Part shown: positions 1 to 11,348 of the stretch, in pieces | How the letters are laid out: every line of letters starts with the position of its first letter | How positions within the stretch are numbered: the stretch's first letter is position 1 | Source: Megamerina dolium | Taxonomy: Eukaryota; Arthropoda; Insecta; Diptera; Megamerinidae | Direction of reading: 5' to 3' | Length of the DNA: 64,000 nt | Assembly (NCBI GenBank): GCA_963854835.1 | Contig: OY978530.1 | Span: 21,894,937 to 21,958,936, forward strand | Position numbers and translations under genes: made by a program | The notes under the pieces: generated by a model | Database searches by the model: none | What the model saw: the letters and a program-made list of their open reading frames with translations, nothing else | What the model was told of the DNA's origin: nothing

Positions 1-440
1 GCGACAAAAATACTTTTTTTTAGTAACTTTATCTAATTGTAATTAACATAAGTTTACTGTTAATAATAAAATAAGCATTTTCTTCTTTATTCGTCATTAC
101 GACCAAATTTGCATACACTCAATTTAAATTCATATACGACATAAATTAAAAATCGAAAAGTGAAGAAGCAATAAAAATACTCCATTATAATTGGGAATAA
201 AAGTGTTCCGAGACAAATAGAACCATAGAACAAAGGGCGTTTTGCTTTAACCCAGGCGCAGTCAAAAGGCACAACAACAACAGCAGCGGTAACCACAGCG
301 GCAACCTCACCAACATACCAAGTATCCCTAATCCTCTTTTATTTTGAGAATTAACTCATAGGGTTTATGCGGATTAGCTGCAGTTAATGCCAGAGTTAAT
401 TCGAATTAACTCGGTAATCCGGAATTTGGCTGCCGTCTGT
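1..440. other. AT-rich flank, no gene seen
   Basis: No coding family is recognisable. There is a CAA/CAG-rich run at about 267-305 and a perfect 20-bp palindrome (GAGTTAAT TC GA ATTAACTC) at 393-412, close to where the LOA coding sequence on the minus strand breaks off. The palindrome may mark an insertion or deletion junction; this is inference. Confidence 0.5.
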
Positions 441-1480
441 CTAGGCTATAAGTCTAGAAGTCTCAGAAGCGTCTTCTATATCACTGTAGAAGCTCTTCCA
501 GGTTTCCCTTTGGCATTTCCTGAGGTTGTATTTATAAGTTCTGAGGGCCGATTTATAACCCGCCCAATCTGATTCTAGGTGAGAGCTTTTAGCACAATTG
601 AACAGCTTGCGACAGTCTTTTCTCAAACTGTCGAGCTCCTGGTTCCACCATGGAGGTTTACCTTTCCCCCATTTCTTCGGACAGAACAACTTAAATGCCT
701 TGTTGAGAGTTTTTGTGAGGCAGTAGACTGTGGCATCTATCTGATTTATGTTAGTTATAGTCGAAGGAGCTACGGGTAGATAAGAACTAACTGACTCCCT
801 GAAAAGTGACCAGTTTGTCTTTTTTGGGTTTCTAAAGACCACTGGAGTAGGAGGTTTAAAATCTATGGCAAACTGTATGTATCTATGATCAGAGAAGGAG
901 TGCTGATCCAATACTCTCCAGTTTCTTATATGGTCTACAATGCCTTCGGTGGCAAGAGTTAAGTCCAGAACCTCCTGCCTATTTTTTGTTATGAAAGTTG
1001 GGGTCTCACCCCTGTTACACACTATAAGGTTTGTTGTAAGGATATAATTAAACAGTGACTCACCTCTGTCGTTAATATCCCTGCTACCCCAGATTGTATG
1101 CTGCGCGTTGGCGTCGCATCCTATTAAGAGTCCAGCCCTGGACTTTTGGGCATCTTCTATTAGATGTTTGAGATTGCTTGGTGGTGGTGATTCCAGGTGG
1201 TTGTGCGCGAGGTAGGCTGATGCAAACCAGCAGCGCATACCTATATTCTCTGCTCATACCACCGTCGTATCTAAATTGCTGTAATTACAGAGTGAAAGAA
1301 AGGTTATTGATTTTCATAGGAGCATGCAGGCCCTAGGTCTACCTGTGTTAGGCCTGTATATTAAGTTATATCCAGGTGTCCTTAGTCCACAAACCATGTT
1401 GCCAACTGTCCACGGTTCTTGGACCAGAACGATGTCTTCTCCGTCGGCTTCCAGACGAAGGATAAGAGCGGCTGGGCCGC
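441..1480 (-). pseudogene. LOA-A endonuclease (EEP domain), broken
   Basis: This is the DNA-nicking endonuclease of a LOA/jockey-type LINE, which opens the target site for reverse transcription. The N-terminal part reads DIVLVQEPW then GLRTPGYNLIY (about 1450-1340). After stops the main open stretch (1238-441, 265 codons) carries ANAQHTIWGSRDINDRGESL, NRGETPTFIT, EVLDLTLA and SDHRY, the metal and phosphate-binding blocks of the endonuclease/exonuclease/phosphatase fold. It continues into the linker with PPWWNQELDSLRKDCR, which precedes the RT in this clade. The RT itself is missing. Family is certain; clade assignment (LOA versus a close jockey relative) rests on ORF1 and on the better preserved LOA-D. 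Confidence 0.85.
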
Positions 1481-1789
1481 CTTAGACTTGTGCAGGTTTA
1501 TCTGTAGGCAATGAAGCATCCCCGCCACCATTGGTCACTTGCGCTTCCACAATAGTGACGTTGACCTCATCGTCTCCAGACTCCAGCAACTCATCCTCCA
1601 GTAAAATCCGATCCACATACCCGGATCGGAGCATCGGATTCTGAGGAGAACGAGTCGCGCGAGTCCTGCCGCACAAGCATCTTGGAGCTGATAGGGAGCG
1701 TCTCCTCCGTCTCCATCCGTTTTGCCACAGACTGATCGCCTGCGCGTGTATCTAAGTCATCCTTCGTAGGTTGATCCTCGAAAAACAAT

Positions 1790-2684
1790 AGCTTATGTAC
1801 ACTTCGGATTTCGCCAGGGGTACCAGGGACTCTTGGTTGACGATTATGGTCGCCCTACGGTATGTTCATTTCTTCTCCTCATCCAACTTGGCTATTCGCC
1901 AGTTGTGTGTTACATCTTTATATTTTTGATAATAATGGCCGGGTCACTAGGTTCCGCTGGGATCCAGGCAGAGGTGCGCGGCCTACTCGGGATAGCGTCT
2001 CTCTCTATCACCTCTAGGCGCGCACCCGGCCATACTTCTCCAGCTCTGGTGATCGCTATTTTGTATAGGTCGAGAGTACGTTGATCGGCACAGGCAATCA
2101 GTTTTATGTTGCCTTGATGTCATCCAGCTTCTCGTATAATAGGCGGAGGTCAGGGATGCTCTTCCATTAGAGGATTGAAGATCTCTGCTAGCTTACATTC
2201 TAGCAATCTCCAATTTGATGAAGCGATGAAGCCATCAGCGTCATTCCTGTCGACCACCGCCATTACCAAGTCTCCTTGAAGGATTTCGCTAAAAGTGTGA
2301 CCCACATTGCCGCGGGCTCTTTTAGTCTTCAGATGACCGCTGGCGCTTGATGTTGCTGCGATTTGTTATGTAGGTCGCCCATACCAGTGAGGTCTTCTGT
2401 TTATCAGATCTCTCATTCTCCGGTATGGCACGTAATCTTTCTAAAATTCTCGTCGCAGTACGACGGTCTTTGTGGTTGGGTACAGCCGCGAACGTCGGTT
2501 TGGTAACCGATGCTCTGTTGATTGGTAGTGGCAAGCTTGCGCTCGTACTTGATCTCGTACTAGTCCCTGGTCTATCCTCCACGGCTTTCGCTGCCTCTCC
2601 CGATTTTACTTCCTTTGTTTTTGTTTTTATGTTTTTTACTAATTCCATAAAAATCCCACGAGTATCGGAGAAGGGGAGGTCCAT
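1790..2684 (-). pseudogene. LOA-A ORF1 protein, DUF4780-type, broken
   Basis: ORF1 of this LINE group is a nucleic-acid-binding protein that packages the element RNA. The N-terminal 120 codons (2684-2322) are Ser/Thr-rich with charged blocks and end in a basic stretch. After a break the DUF4780-like core can be read between about 2310 and 1850: an FxxILQGDLVMAVVDRND-like start, GNIKLIACADQRTLDLY, and a WPGARLEV...IPSRPR block. The same blocks occur in LOA-D ORF1 (GRIKLMSCADQRSTDLF). Stops and frame changes show it is inactive. Further minus-strand open stretches at 1482-1788 are probably the ORF1/ORF2 junction and are not recognisable. Confidence 0.65.
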
Positions 2685-3100
2685 CTGTGCAGAAATCCGA
2701 ATACACAGATAAGGCTAAATAATACGGAGGGCGCCAGGTATCCGTATACTCCGTTTGCAGCTGAGCTATTTTTTAACCTGGACCCCCAGCCAGGCTGATT
2801 CTCGGCACGGGTCGTATGACACCTTAATCCGGCCCAGGGGGAAGGGAAAGTGGGTGGGAAGTGGGATTGGGAAAAGGGGGGGTGCAGGAACCTCTTTCCT
2901 ATGGAAGGCTTGCAAGCTCGAATGCCCATCCGAGCCTACAAAACAATCCATAGCTAACCGCCTCAAGGCGGTCATTTCCAGCTGGCACCCACGGGGAGGG
3001 TTCGGAAGAGGATTTTTGCCGGCCGATTTAGGATCTAGCTTCGTGCCTTTTTTCTAGCACTTTCTTATTTTCACGCTTTCTTTTTTAAGGATAATGCTCT

Positions 3101-3134
3101 ATACATACAATACAAGATTTTGTATTGTATGTAT
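3101..3134. repeat. Perfect 15-bp inverted repeat with 4-nt loop
   Basis: ATACATACAATACAA at 3101-3115 is followed by GATT and the exact reverse complement at 3120-3134. It lies between the 5' end of LOA-A and the truncated errantivirus and is explained by neither. Confidence 0.8.
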
Positions 3135-3369
3135 TGCGAATAGAATTTTTAATGAGAAATACCATCTAACAGCATCACGTCCAACATATTTGGCTTACTG
3201 ACAAAAGATTCGACTCGACTACAGTACCTTTTAACACTGAGCAGGATGTGCAGACCAGCTCATAAGGATGTAAGACTCTGCTGAGATTTTATAACGCAAC
3301 AAAAAAAAAAAGTGTGCGATCAAGGTGTAGAATCTACGGCAAACATTTTCAAGGATTTTTGAAATAGAG

Positions 3370-3915
3370 CAGCACATTACATCGTTCCAACAAACTAGCA
3401 GCAATTCACCCGTTGAAAGACTTCACTCTACTCTCACAGAAATATATAGAATAATAATCACTGCAAGAAAAGAAGCAAATTTAACCACATACCACGAAAA
3501 TATTTTCCAATAAACAATTATCACATATAATAACTCTATTCATTCAACCACCAAGCACACACCATACGATCTTTTCACCGGGAAAACTCATGAATTTAAT
3601 AAAACCGTCACATTCAACAACGAATACGAGTACCTTTCAAAACTAAATGAATACAAAGAAAAAATATTTCCATCCATAAAAAGTAAAATCGAAGCCCTTA
3701 CTCATTACAGAATTGAAAAATTGAACATTTCTAGGGAAAATCCAAAAGATTTAGAAGAAAATAAGACCATATTTAGACGAGAATGTAGAAGAAACAAAAT
3801 TACACCTAGATTTAGTAAACATAGAGTCAAGAAAAATAATGGAATTACTGTAATAACGACTGATAACAAAAAAATTGGCAAAGGTAGAATAACAAAGAAA
3901 CGAAAATTTATTTGA
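3370..3915 (+). pseudogene. Errantivirus integrase, C-terminal part
   Basis: Integrase joins the cDNA copy to host DNA. What remains starts at the end of the catalytic core: NSPVERLHSTLTEIYRI (about 3400-3450), the conserved helix carrying the catalytic Glu (here in VER). Then follow STTKHTPYDLFTGKTHEFN (about 3545-3600) and a long Lys/Glu-rich C-terminal tail ending in a basic run (open from 3721 to the stop at 3913-3915). The HHCC zinc finger and the first two catalytic acidic residues are lost, and a stop lies in the part before 3540. The final ATG-like overlap with the next frame (3912) is the usual pol/env arrangement. Confidence 0.75.
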
Positions 3916-5521
3916 AATTCACTTTCAGTTTACCCTCCATAATTGCGAACGAGATACTCGTAAAAAATATAGACAGAAATGAGAAATTACTACAATTTGA
4001 CCTCGGTCCAGCACGAATCATCAACAGATACAATAACTTCATTCATGTAGTGAATCTTTCCGAATACAATAATGCTATCTACAAAATTTCAAACGCCGTC
4101 GATTACCTAGACAAAAGAAATACCGTAACGAACTCAATCAATGTAACTATATTAAAACTTAATGAGCTCAAAACCAAGTTAGAGATGATCACTCATAACA
4201 GGAAACATGGACGAGACTGACGCTGTCGAAATAAACTCACAAATAGAAAACTTACAAACAAACACCAACACTATCCAAAATATTATCACAGGCCAAAATA
4301 CAATTAACACTCAAATGATCCAAAGACTTAAAAACATTACAAACCATATAAACAAACAACATGACGATATAGAAAAATTTCTCAACAACCACTTACAAAT
4401 AGAAAATAATATTATTGACCGCGAAGAAGATATAATTACTGATATATTTACATTATATAAACCTAATCAATTACAACATAGACTTATTAAGCCATCACCT
4501 GTCTAATATAGCAGATTCAATATTACTTGCAAAATTGAACACTATATCAAAATTTATACTGAGTCATGAAGAACTCGAAAATATTTCAAATAACTTCCAA
4601 AACCAATCAATTAATATAAAGTCATACGAAGAATTGTACGAACTCCTAAGATTACAAGCCTACTATAACGATACCAATATCATATTTAATATCAAAATAC
4701 TAATTATATCTAAAAAATAAGTAGATTTTTACATATTATTCCACTTCCAATAAATAACACAAAAACGATAATAACAAAACCATACATAACTTATAACAAA
4801 AATGAAATTGGGTATTACGATCAAACCTGCCAAACCGTTGAGAAATTGTTCTATTGCAATGAAGCAAAAACAAAAGAAAATAATACTGAATCCAGCTGCT
4901 AACTTTCTTAAACTGTTGGCTAACTGCCAACTTTTGAGGAACCAAACAGCCCATTGTAACCTAAATGATGTCGGTTACATGCAAAGCATAAGTTTACCCG
5001 AAAACAATTTCATCTTATTCATTAACATACCAAAAACATTAATTAAGTCTAATTGCAGAAGTCCACTGCAAGAAGTCGAAGGAACAATTCTCATCAAATA
5101 TAGCAACTGCACAATCAACATCAATGGTATAGAATACGAAGACAAACCAGCCATCTACTGGGATCAAATCAACCTAACAACAATATCAAGCGACCATATT
5201 CACGTCAGATTGATAAAAGAAACACTGAACTTACAAAAACTCCAACAGTTCGGATTCCAGAATAAACAAAGCGTACTAAACATCACGAGATTAGCGAAAA
5301 CCACTAACATCTATACATGCACAGCATTCGGAATACTCGGCATAGCTATCGCAGCTGTCTTCATATATTCTACAAAAACGCTATCAACGATTACGCTACA
5401 GCCCCATCGAATTTGTTGTGACCTTCGCTTTATTCTAAGGGGGGGAGGAGTTATATACTATAACCAACCAAAGCCACTTCCACCACCAAAGCCAGAACGC
5501 AACAACAACAACCAACAATAA
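3912..5521 (+). pseudogene. Errantivirus envelope-like gene, multiply broken
   Basis: This is the position and composition expected for the env gene of an insect errantivirus: a long Asn/Thr/Ile-rich extracellular part with helical heptad-like stretches (3912-4506), a further piece at 4535-4720 and a C-terminal part at 4802-5521. The last part has scattered Cys residues, a hydrophobic membrane-span-like segment (about 5290-5390) and a polar tail that runs into the LTR. The piece boundaries are stops and frame changes, so no full protein could be made. Assignment rests on place between integrase and LTR and on general composition; the fusion-peptide region was not identified. Confidence 0.6.
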
Positions 5522-5910
5522 TAACTACAATCAACAACAACAACAACAACTCCAGGTGCAACGACCCAATATAATAAACCTTTCATTAAATTCACTTACT
5601 TTAGCTAAATAAGCATTTTATTAAATTCATTTACTTTAGTTAAATAAGCATTTTATTAAATTCATTTACTTTAGTTAAATAAGCATTTTCACTCTTACAA
5701 ACTGTAAATTATGCATTTTGCTTATGTTTTCGCAACATAATCAATAATGCGTAATAAACATTTTTACTTGATAATAACTACAATCAATAAGATATAAATG
5801 TATGTATTTTTCAATTCGAACAGCAGTTGTAACTTAGAAGTAGAGAAAATAAATGTAAATTTTAAGAAATTATATTTTTTTATTAAGTTCTACGAATAGA
5901 AATTATAACT
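5449..5910 (+). repeat. Errantivirus 3' LTR (462 bp)
   Basis: It starts AGTTATA directly after the polypurine tract and ends TATAACT, a perfect short terminal inverted repeat. It carries a TATA-like GATATAAATG (about 5800) and AATAAA-type signals (about 5850). The matching 5' LTR is not in the window in this orientation. Confidence 0.75.
5585..5689 (+). repeat. 35-bp sequence in three tandem copies inside the LTR
   Basis: Copies at 5585-5619, 5620-5654 and 5655-5689. The last two are identical and the first differs at two positions. The core of each is TTTACTTTAGTTAAATAAGC. Repeats inside the LTR U3 part are often enhancer-like protein-binding arrays; no known site was recognised. Confidence 0.9.
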
Positions 5911-6329
5911 ATTATTACGATCGCTGGGGATATTGTCCCAGAGATCCTGCCACTTGGCCAAACACACTCACTTAAGACACGCTTACACATACAAAAACCA
6001 CGCAATAAATAATCATTCGAAACCCATCCAGACCGCAGCAAGGTTCTTCATCCCCCTCCTGAGATAGAAGGACAGAGCACGCTTCGTCACGATTATATCA
6101 AGAGGAGGCACACCCATCAACACTTGCATTGCCTCCGTAGAGACAGTGCGACACACAGGTAAACACGCTAGCAAAATTATAAAGCTCACTCATAAGTTAT
6201 TGCTGGATGGGAAAGATGGTTCAACAATCCCCTTGGACGCTTGACTACCAACTTCCACCATCTTGCTATCTTACGTAGATAATGTGTCTCTAAGGACGCA
6301 TGACTGACACTTTCTCAGCTGGCCTACTT
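5911..6329. other. Unassigned stretch between two LTR elements
   Basis: No domain or repeat was recognised in any frame. It may include decayed 3' sequence of the minus-strand element to its right. Confidence 0.4.
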
Positions 6330-7404
6330 TTAGCAATATTTTATGGATCCCAGTTTACTGGCCGTAGTTTCCCTGGGTTTTTTCCAATTCTTTGCATTTA
6401 TAACAGTCGGCGGTCCCGTGTCCCGACTTCTTACAACACTTGATCCATTGGAATTTTCGCGATTGGACCCCTTGCTTTCTTGACCTCCCTTACTAGGTGC
6501 AGGTGTTTGATTGCCTCCTCCTTGTGATCTGTTGTTGCTAAAAGGTGTGCATGACAAATTGAACTCTTGTCGATATTGTTTACATTTAATACAGAAAGGC
6601 GTGTTTTTCCTTTTTAAACATTCGTCTCAGGTGTGTCCTTTTTTATTGCAGAAGGAACATGTAGGAACTCTCCTTTGGCTATTTTGGAGACTTAGGTTTT
6701 TTGTTTTTTTATTCCGAGTGGCATCTGGTCATTTCTGTTCTGGTCAAATGCCACTGTATTACTGGCCTCAGTCTAGTTTACGTCGTAAGAATATAATGGT
6801 GTATTGAGACTCCCATATCGTGCTGATTATGCCGTTGCTCTATTTCGATGAGTATTTACGGCCTCCTGCGCTAGTTCCTGTAACGTGCTTTTTACCTAGC
6901 ATATAGCTTTTTAGCAATGGGTCTCGAAGGCCCGATATAAAAGATGTTCTCGCATACCTCTCTAGCTTCTTTAACAACGCTTGGCCTCCCATTCCACCGT
7001 AGCTATTTTTATGTACTGTATCGCCGTGGATTCTAAATCACCTAATCTCCTTGCAAAAACACGTATATCTTCCTGAGGTAGTTGGCGTGCGAATTGTATG
7101 ATATTTGGTGAGCGAGCGGTTTCAGGAGGACGGTCTTCAAATATCTATTTCGCAGAAGTGTGTACAATTCCTCTATATTAGCAAATTTCTTACTTAGCAC
7201 CAAGTGATAAGCATCACTATATATAGCTACGAAATTTTCTAATTTGTCGGGTTTTATGGCTTTTCGTGATAATTTGCATCCAGAAATGAACTGGTGTACT
7301 TCGGTCCTCAAATCTTTAGACTGCGCTCCAGTGAGTACTCGGACTAGTTTACTGACGGTTCGTGCTATTTCGTCAATACGCATTTTTAACTTCAGAATAC
7401 GCAC
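6330..7404 (-). pseudogene. Gag of a gypsy-group element, broken
   Basis: Gag forms the intracellular particle of the retrotransposon. The best open piece (7404-7042, 120 codons) has the helical capsid character of the family (ISGCKLS..., ELYTLLRNRYLKT, HANYLRKIYVF). It continues through shifted frames with SFISGLRDPLLKSYMLGKK-like sequence near 6900-6960. A CCHC nucleic-acid-binding knuckle (CSFCNKKGHT then C, with an in-frame stop between) lies at about 6660-6615, followed by an Asn/Ser/Gly-rich tail (6557-6330). Stops and shifts make it non-functional. Confidence 0.65.
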
Positions 7405-7917
7405 TTAGCTGCTCAGGGTCAACCGAGGTACTGAACCATTTCTATATAAATTATTCTGAAATGCCTATTTCTTTTAATAAATCTTCTAATTTCTTATTTC
7501 TGTTAAGGGTCTTAGTAATCTCTAATTCTAGCTGTTCCGCGTCGGATCCCGATTTTCGATCTGGGTTCGTAGAGCCCTAATTTGTATCTCTGCTGCCTCT
7601 AAATCTATCTTTTACGGTTGCTTTAGGCTGGGTTTTCAGAAGGTATTTTAAATTGCATAACGTAGAGTCTAGTTCATGGATTGGTGTCAGTACCCTTCAG
7701 TGATGTACCTTTGATACTATGAGCTGAAATTGCTCATAATATCAAAGTGCTGTGTTCCTCAATCAAGCTCCACAAGAAGTCGATTGACTTGGTTATTTGA
7801 ACGTCTAGTTCTCTTGCTAATGATTCATAGAACCAAGAAACTCACACTAGAATTAGATACTATATTGCGTTAAAAGTTCAACGTAAAACACCTTGTATAT
7901 ACAAGATATTTCGCAGT

Positions 7918-7935
7918 ATCCTTCCGGCTGCGCCA
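7918..7935 (-). promoter_or_regulatory. Primer binding site, tRNA-Ser type
   Basis: On the minus strand the sequence reads TGGCGCAGCCGGAAGGAT, very close to the TGGCGCAGTCGGTAGGAT-type PBS of 17.6/297/gypsy elements. Its position fixes the inner edge of the LTR at about 7936. Confidence 0.75.
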
Positions 7936-8195
7936 AAATGTTGTTTACTAATTTTCCACAACACTTACTAAATACCTAACGGGTATACTAAAGGATGTAA
8001 CAGACAAGATTCAAAAAGGGACCAAAACACTGATTAGCTGAAAATAAAACAGGGTTAATTATACTTGCGCTTTTATTTCTTCACTTTATTTATGGTTCTT
8101 TTCCCTTTAAATTACAATTACCTATTCACTAATAATGGAGGGCCTCGTAAGGATCACGGTATTTACACTTTACTATTCAAGTAAACTCACAAGCG
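7936..8195 (-). repeat. Probable 5' LTR of the gypsy-group element
   Basis: It lies immediately upstream (element sense) of the PBS and contains AATAAA and TATA-like AAGTATAATTAA (about 8065). The outer edge is set only by the start of the neighbouring LINE remnant and could be off by tens of bases. Confidence 0.5.
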
Positions 8196-8216
8196 ACTGA
8201 CTGGTTAGGCCCCCTC

Positions 8217-8543
8217 CTATCTGGTTGTGCCCTGCCTATAGAACGGGGGAAATAGGAAGCCATTTTCTTCCATTATCTTTTCTACTTTGCGGATGAAGTT
8301 GAGAATGTCCATCACAGGAATATTTTTTATTTCTTCCGGATCCAGTTGATCTCGGTGAAAATAATTAGGCCTAACTCTAACCAATGCAATACAGTTACGC
8401 AGTATGCGCACTGTGGTCTCGTACTCTTCTAGACAGAGCCTACACTCTTCGTCATCCAGAAGGTGGATTTTAGTGAGATGGTACTTGAGGTAATAATAAC
8501 CTGAAAGGAATCCTACCAGTTTCCTATTATCAGCTTTGCTCAT
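8217..8543 (-). pseudogene. LOA-B ORF2 C-terminal domain
   Basis: An open stretch of 108 codons resembles the C-terminus after RNase H in LOA/jockey-type LINEs: LVGFLSGYYYLKYHLTKI then a Cys/His cluster (CRLCLEEYET...ILRNC). The intact pattern in this group is C-x2-C-x(n)-H-x(n)-C, as in LOA-D (CRSCQDEEE...HHFLCRC). Here the His is lost. It has no meaning outside the parent element. Confidence 0.65.
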
Positions 8544-9209
8544 TTTGCGCAGTTCCCTATTATAGGTATAGCTCCTACCAATAAAAGATTTTCAGGTTAT
8601 GTTCCCTGTTATCAATTTGTAACAGACTTAAAATAAGCCTGTTACAACCTTTCATATGTACCTACAAAAACTCGAAATTGTTATAATATTCAAACAAATA
8701 ATATAACAAATATACGTATCATATCACTAGATTCTTCCTCTTCTCCACACACACATACACATACTCGTGTAGTCACTCACTATGACGACAGAAACGAAGA
8801 AAGAATCAAATGAATTTTCACTAAACGTAAAATGTAGCATCATAGGAAATTTGTAATTCCTAAATGCCTTATACATGAATACGTATTAAAGGTGCATGAC
8901 TTGCCAACGTAAGGCATGACACAAAAGGGTAATAAACCCTAAAACCAAACGCTTGGTCGAGTAAGTCGCAACCCGACTTACTGTTGATTTTTGGAAGCGG
9001 CCAGTTCGAATAGCCTGCTATCCGAACGAGTGCTCTTGTAGTCGAGTGTGCAGTAGTCGCTAGACGACTATAAGCAGTTCTTGCTTCAGTTCTTGCTGTC
9101 AGTATCGACCCCTCGCTTATAGCAGCCGCCTGCGAGCCATCAGCTCTGCCCGGGGTCATTTTGACCGACCGTATATACCAGGAGCAGCCATCCGCCACCC
9201 CGTCGGTTG

Positions 9210-9304
<95 letters not shown>
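9210..9304. repeat. (TA)n microsatellite
   Basis: Nearly pure TA array with one TACA interruption. The apparent Tyr-Ile ORFs on both strands here are artefacts of the repeat. Confidence 0.97.
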
Positions 9305-9308
<4 letters not shown>

Positions 9309-9324
9309 AAAAAAAACAAAAAAA

Positions 9325-9673
9325 TATGTGGCACATTAATCCCCAAAGGGCTCATTGGCCGAGCTTCTCTTCCATTACTGTTGTGCGTCTTAAATTTTGG
9401 ACAATATTAGAAGGGACCTACTTATTTTAGCCGGTTCCGAACGGCAGAACACTTGTGACATCACTTTTCCTGAGCTTTGTCACAGAGTTCTTTAAGAAGC
9501 TTTTTCAGGGCAAGTTGTTACTGTCGTAAGAATTGCCAATTGCTTGCCGACAGGTGGGTACCGTTCGAAAGAAAAATCTTATCGATATTAAATTTGTTAT
9601 GCATCAGCCGGGGATTGAACCCGACCTACAGATCAGAAGGCGAACAGACTAACCACTGAGCTACGGCACCCAC
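9325..9673 (-). mobile_element. SINE copy 1 (tRNA-derived)
   Basis: On the minus strand it starts GTGGGTGCCGTAGCTCAGTGG (A box TAGCTCAGTGG), has a B box like GGTTCAATCCC about 35 bases on, then the family body (GTCGGCAAGCAATTGGCAAT, CCGTTCGGAACCGGCTAAAA, GACGCACAACAGTAATGGAA) and ends GTGCCACATA plus an A/T-rich tail. It faces copy 2 head to head across 121 bp of (TA)n. Confidence 0.8.
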
Positions 9674-9675
9674 TA

Positions 9676-9708
<33 letters not shown>

Positions 9709-9712
9709 ATAC

Positions 9713-9794
<82 letters not shown>
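9674..9794. repeat. (TA)n/(TACA)n microsatellite between SINE heads
   Basis: TACATA repeats grading into pure (TA)n. It separates the 5' ends of two oppositely oriented SINEs. Confidence 0.97.
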
Positions 9795-10295
<501 letters not shown>

Positions 10296-10925
10296 GCTAA
10301 TAGGTCTCCCTCTTCTAGGTGTGCGGCCAGGGTACTGAATACAGGAGACCCCTGTATCAGGCTACCCTACACAATTATCAGTCGCTTGGAGACTTCTGCT
10401 AAAGCGGAGCTGCCAGACGACTGATTCATTAGGTGCGACCAGGTGGCACTGCTCAAACCTATAAATTATCGCCCTATAAGTGAGGTTAGGTATTCCAGAT
10501 AGGTATAGAGTAAGGAATTGAAATTGTATAGAATTGTAGTAAAAAATTGTAAGAGGAAATAAAGAAAGGATAATAAAGAAAAATAAATTAAAGTAGTAGT
10601 AGTTCCATTCCAACCGAGCCGAACACTCTTCTAGTGTCGGTGAATTGATTGTCAATAGACAATCGTGTGGAATTCGGTCCTTCTCCTACAACAAGAGTTT
10701 TACGCTACTCTCTTGCTCGACCCTGGCAGACTGAGTAATACCTCAGCTGGAAAACAAAGGCACGCGTTATAAATTTTGGATTTAGCTTCGGCCCAATTTA
10801 TACCACAGTATGGATCAGGACCACTAAATTTGTTGCTGAGCCAATCCTAGCTAATTGGACCTGGGACCCAACAGAGTACGACATTGTTCGCTGTACCCTA
10901 AGGTTTGAAGGTTTGTGTAGTATTC

Positions 10926-11240
10926 TTAAACTAGTTTTGATTCCAAAGAGTACGAAGCCAGTGCCTGTAAAGCAGCTTGACTATCTGAATAAATTGCTGT
11001 ATGCGCGCGTTTGATTAGTCTTTCCAGATTTGATATTGCATTAATCTCAGCCTGAAAAACATTGGGCCAGGTGCCCATGGATTCTGAAATCATAGTATTA
11101 GGTCCATAGACCGACTCTAGTGTCTGTTTTTGAATGATCCGTGAACCATTCAAGACTATTAGGGTTGACCCAAGGCTCACCAATGTTCCATAAATGATTT
11201 TAATTTTGCTATCGAAATCATTTTGTAGTCTAAACCCCAA
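10926..11240 (-). pseudogene. LOA-B RNase H domain remnant
   Basis: RNase H removes the RNA template during reverse transcription and is present in LOA elements. Visible blocks are VFQAEINAISNLERLIKRA and AIYSDSQAALQAL, the second (Glu) and third (Asp) catalytic acidic motifs. The first Asp region has decayed. It follows the RT piece on the same strand. Confidence 0.7.
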
Positions 11241-11348
11241 GTTCTACCGGGGAGGCTACGACAGGCCCACATGGCTCTCGTAGCCCTGCCTGTCACCGAC
11301 ATTAGGTGAGAGTTCCAGTTTAGTCGCTTATCAAGAATTACTCCTTCT

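Larger units (their letters stand above)
441..3057 (-). mobile_element. LOA-A: 5' part of a LOA-clade non-LTR retrotransposon
   Basis: Read on the minus strand the order is a GC-rich 5' untranslated part (about 3057-2690), ORF1 (about 2684-1500) and the apurinic-endonuclease part of ORF2 (about 1480-441). The reverse transcriptase and RNase H that should follow are absent, so the copy is cut at its 3' side near 440. The same layout recurs in LOA-D (44.1-49.0 kb) and LOA-J (17.5-19.2 kb). The ORF1 start region shares a 'CTCGTGG(G/A)ATT' segment with LOA-J. Several stops break both ORFs, so this is a dead copy. Confidence 0.8.
3330..5910 (+). mobile_element. Errantivirus-group (gypsy) LTR retrotransposon, 3' half
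   Basis: The order from left to right is the end of integrase, an env region in several short frames, a polypurine tract (AAGGGGGGGAGG, 5437-5448) and a complete 3' LTR. Everything 5' of the integrase core is missing. An AGT-starting LTR straight after the purine tract and an overlapping env frame after integrase are hallmarks of the insect errantivirus group (gypsy, 17.6, 297, ZAM). Frame breaks in env and pol mark an old dead copy. Confidence 0.8.
6330..8195 (-). mobile_element. Errantivirus/17.6-like LTR element, 5' part (LTR, PBS, gag)
   Basis: On the minus strand an LTR (about 8195-7936) is followed at once by a tRNA-Ser-type primer binding site, a leader and a broken gag ending in a CCHC knuckle. 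No pol follows. The PBS type and gag layout match the 17.6/297/gypsy group. Orientation is opposite to the 3' half at 3.3-5.9 kb, so the two are separate copies or an inverted remnant. Confidence 0.65.

Noticed and set aside
3912..5521. Active envelope gene
   Set aside because: The region is split by stops and frame changes and the element lacks its 5' half; only a remnant.
5585..5689. CRISPR-like array
   Set aside because: Three adjacent 35-bp copies without spacers, inside an LTR of an animal retroelement.
9161..9430. Tyr-Ile repeat proteins (also at 10126-10338 and 17075-17428)
   Set aside because: Translation of (TA)n microsatellites in both directions; no gene.
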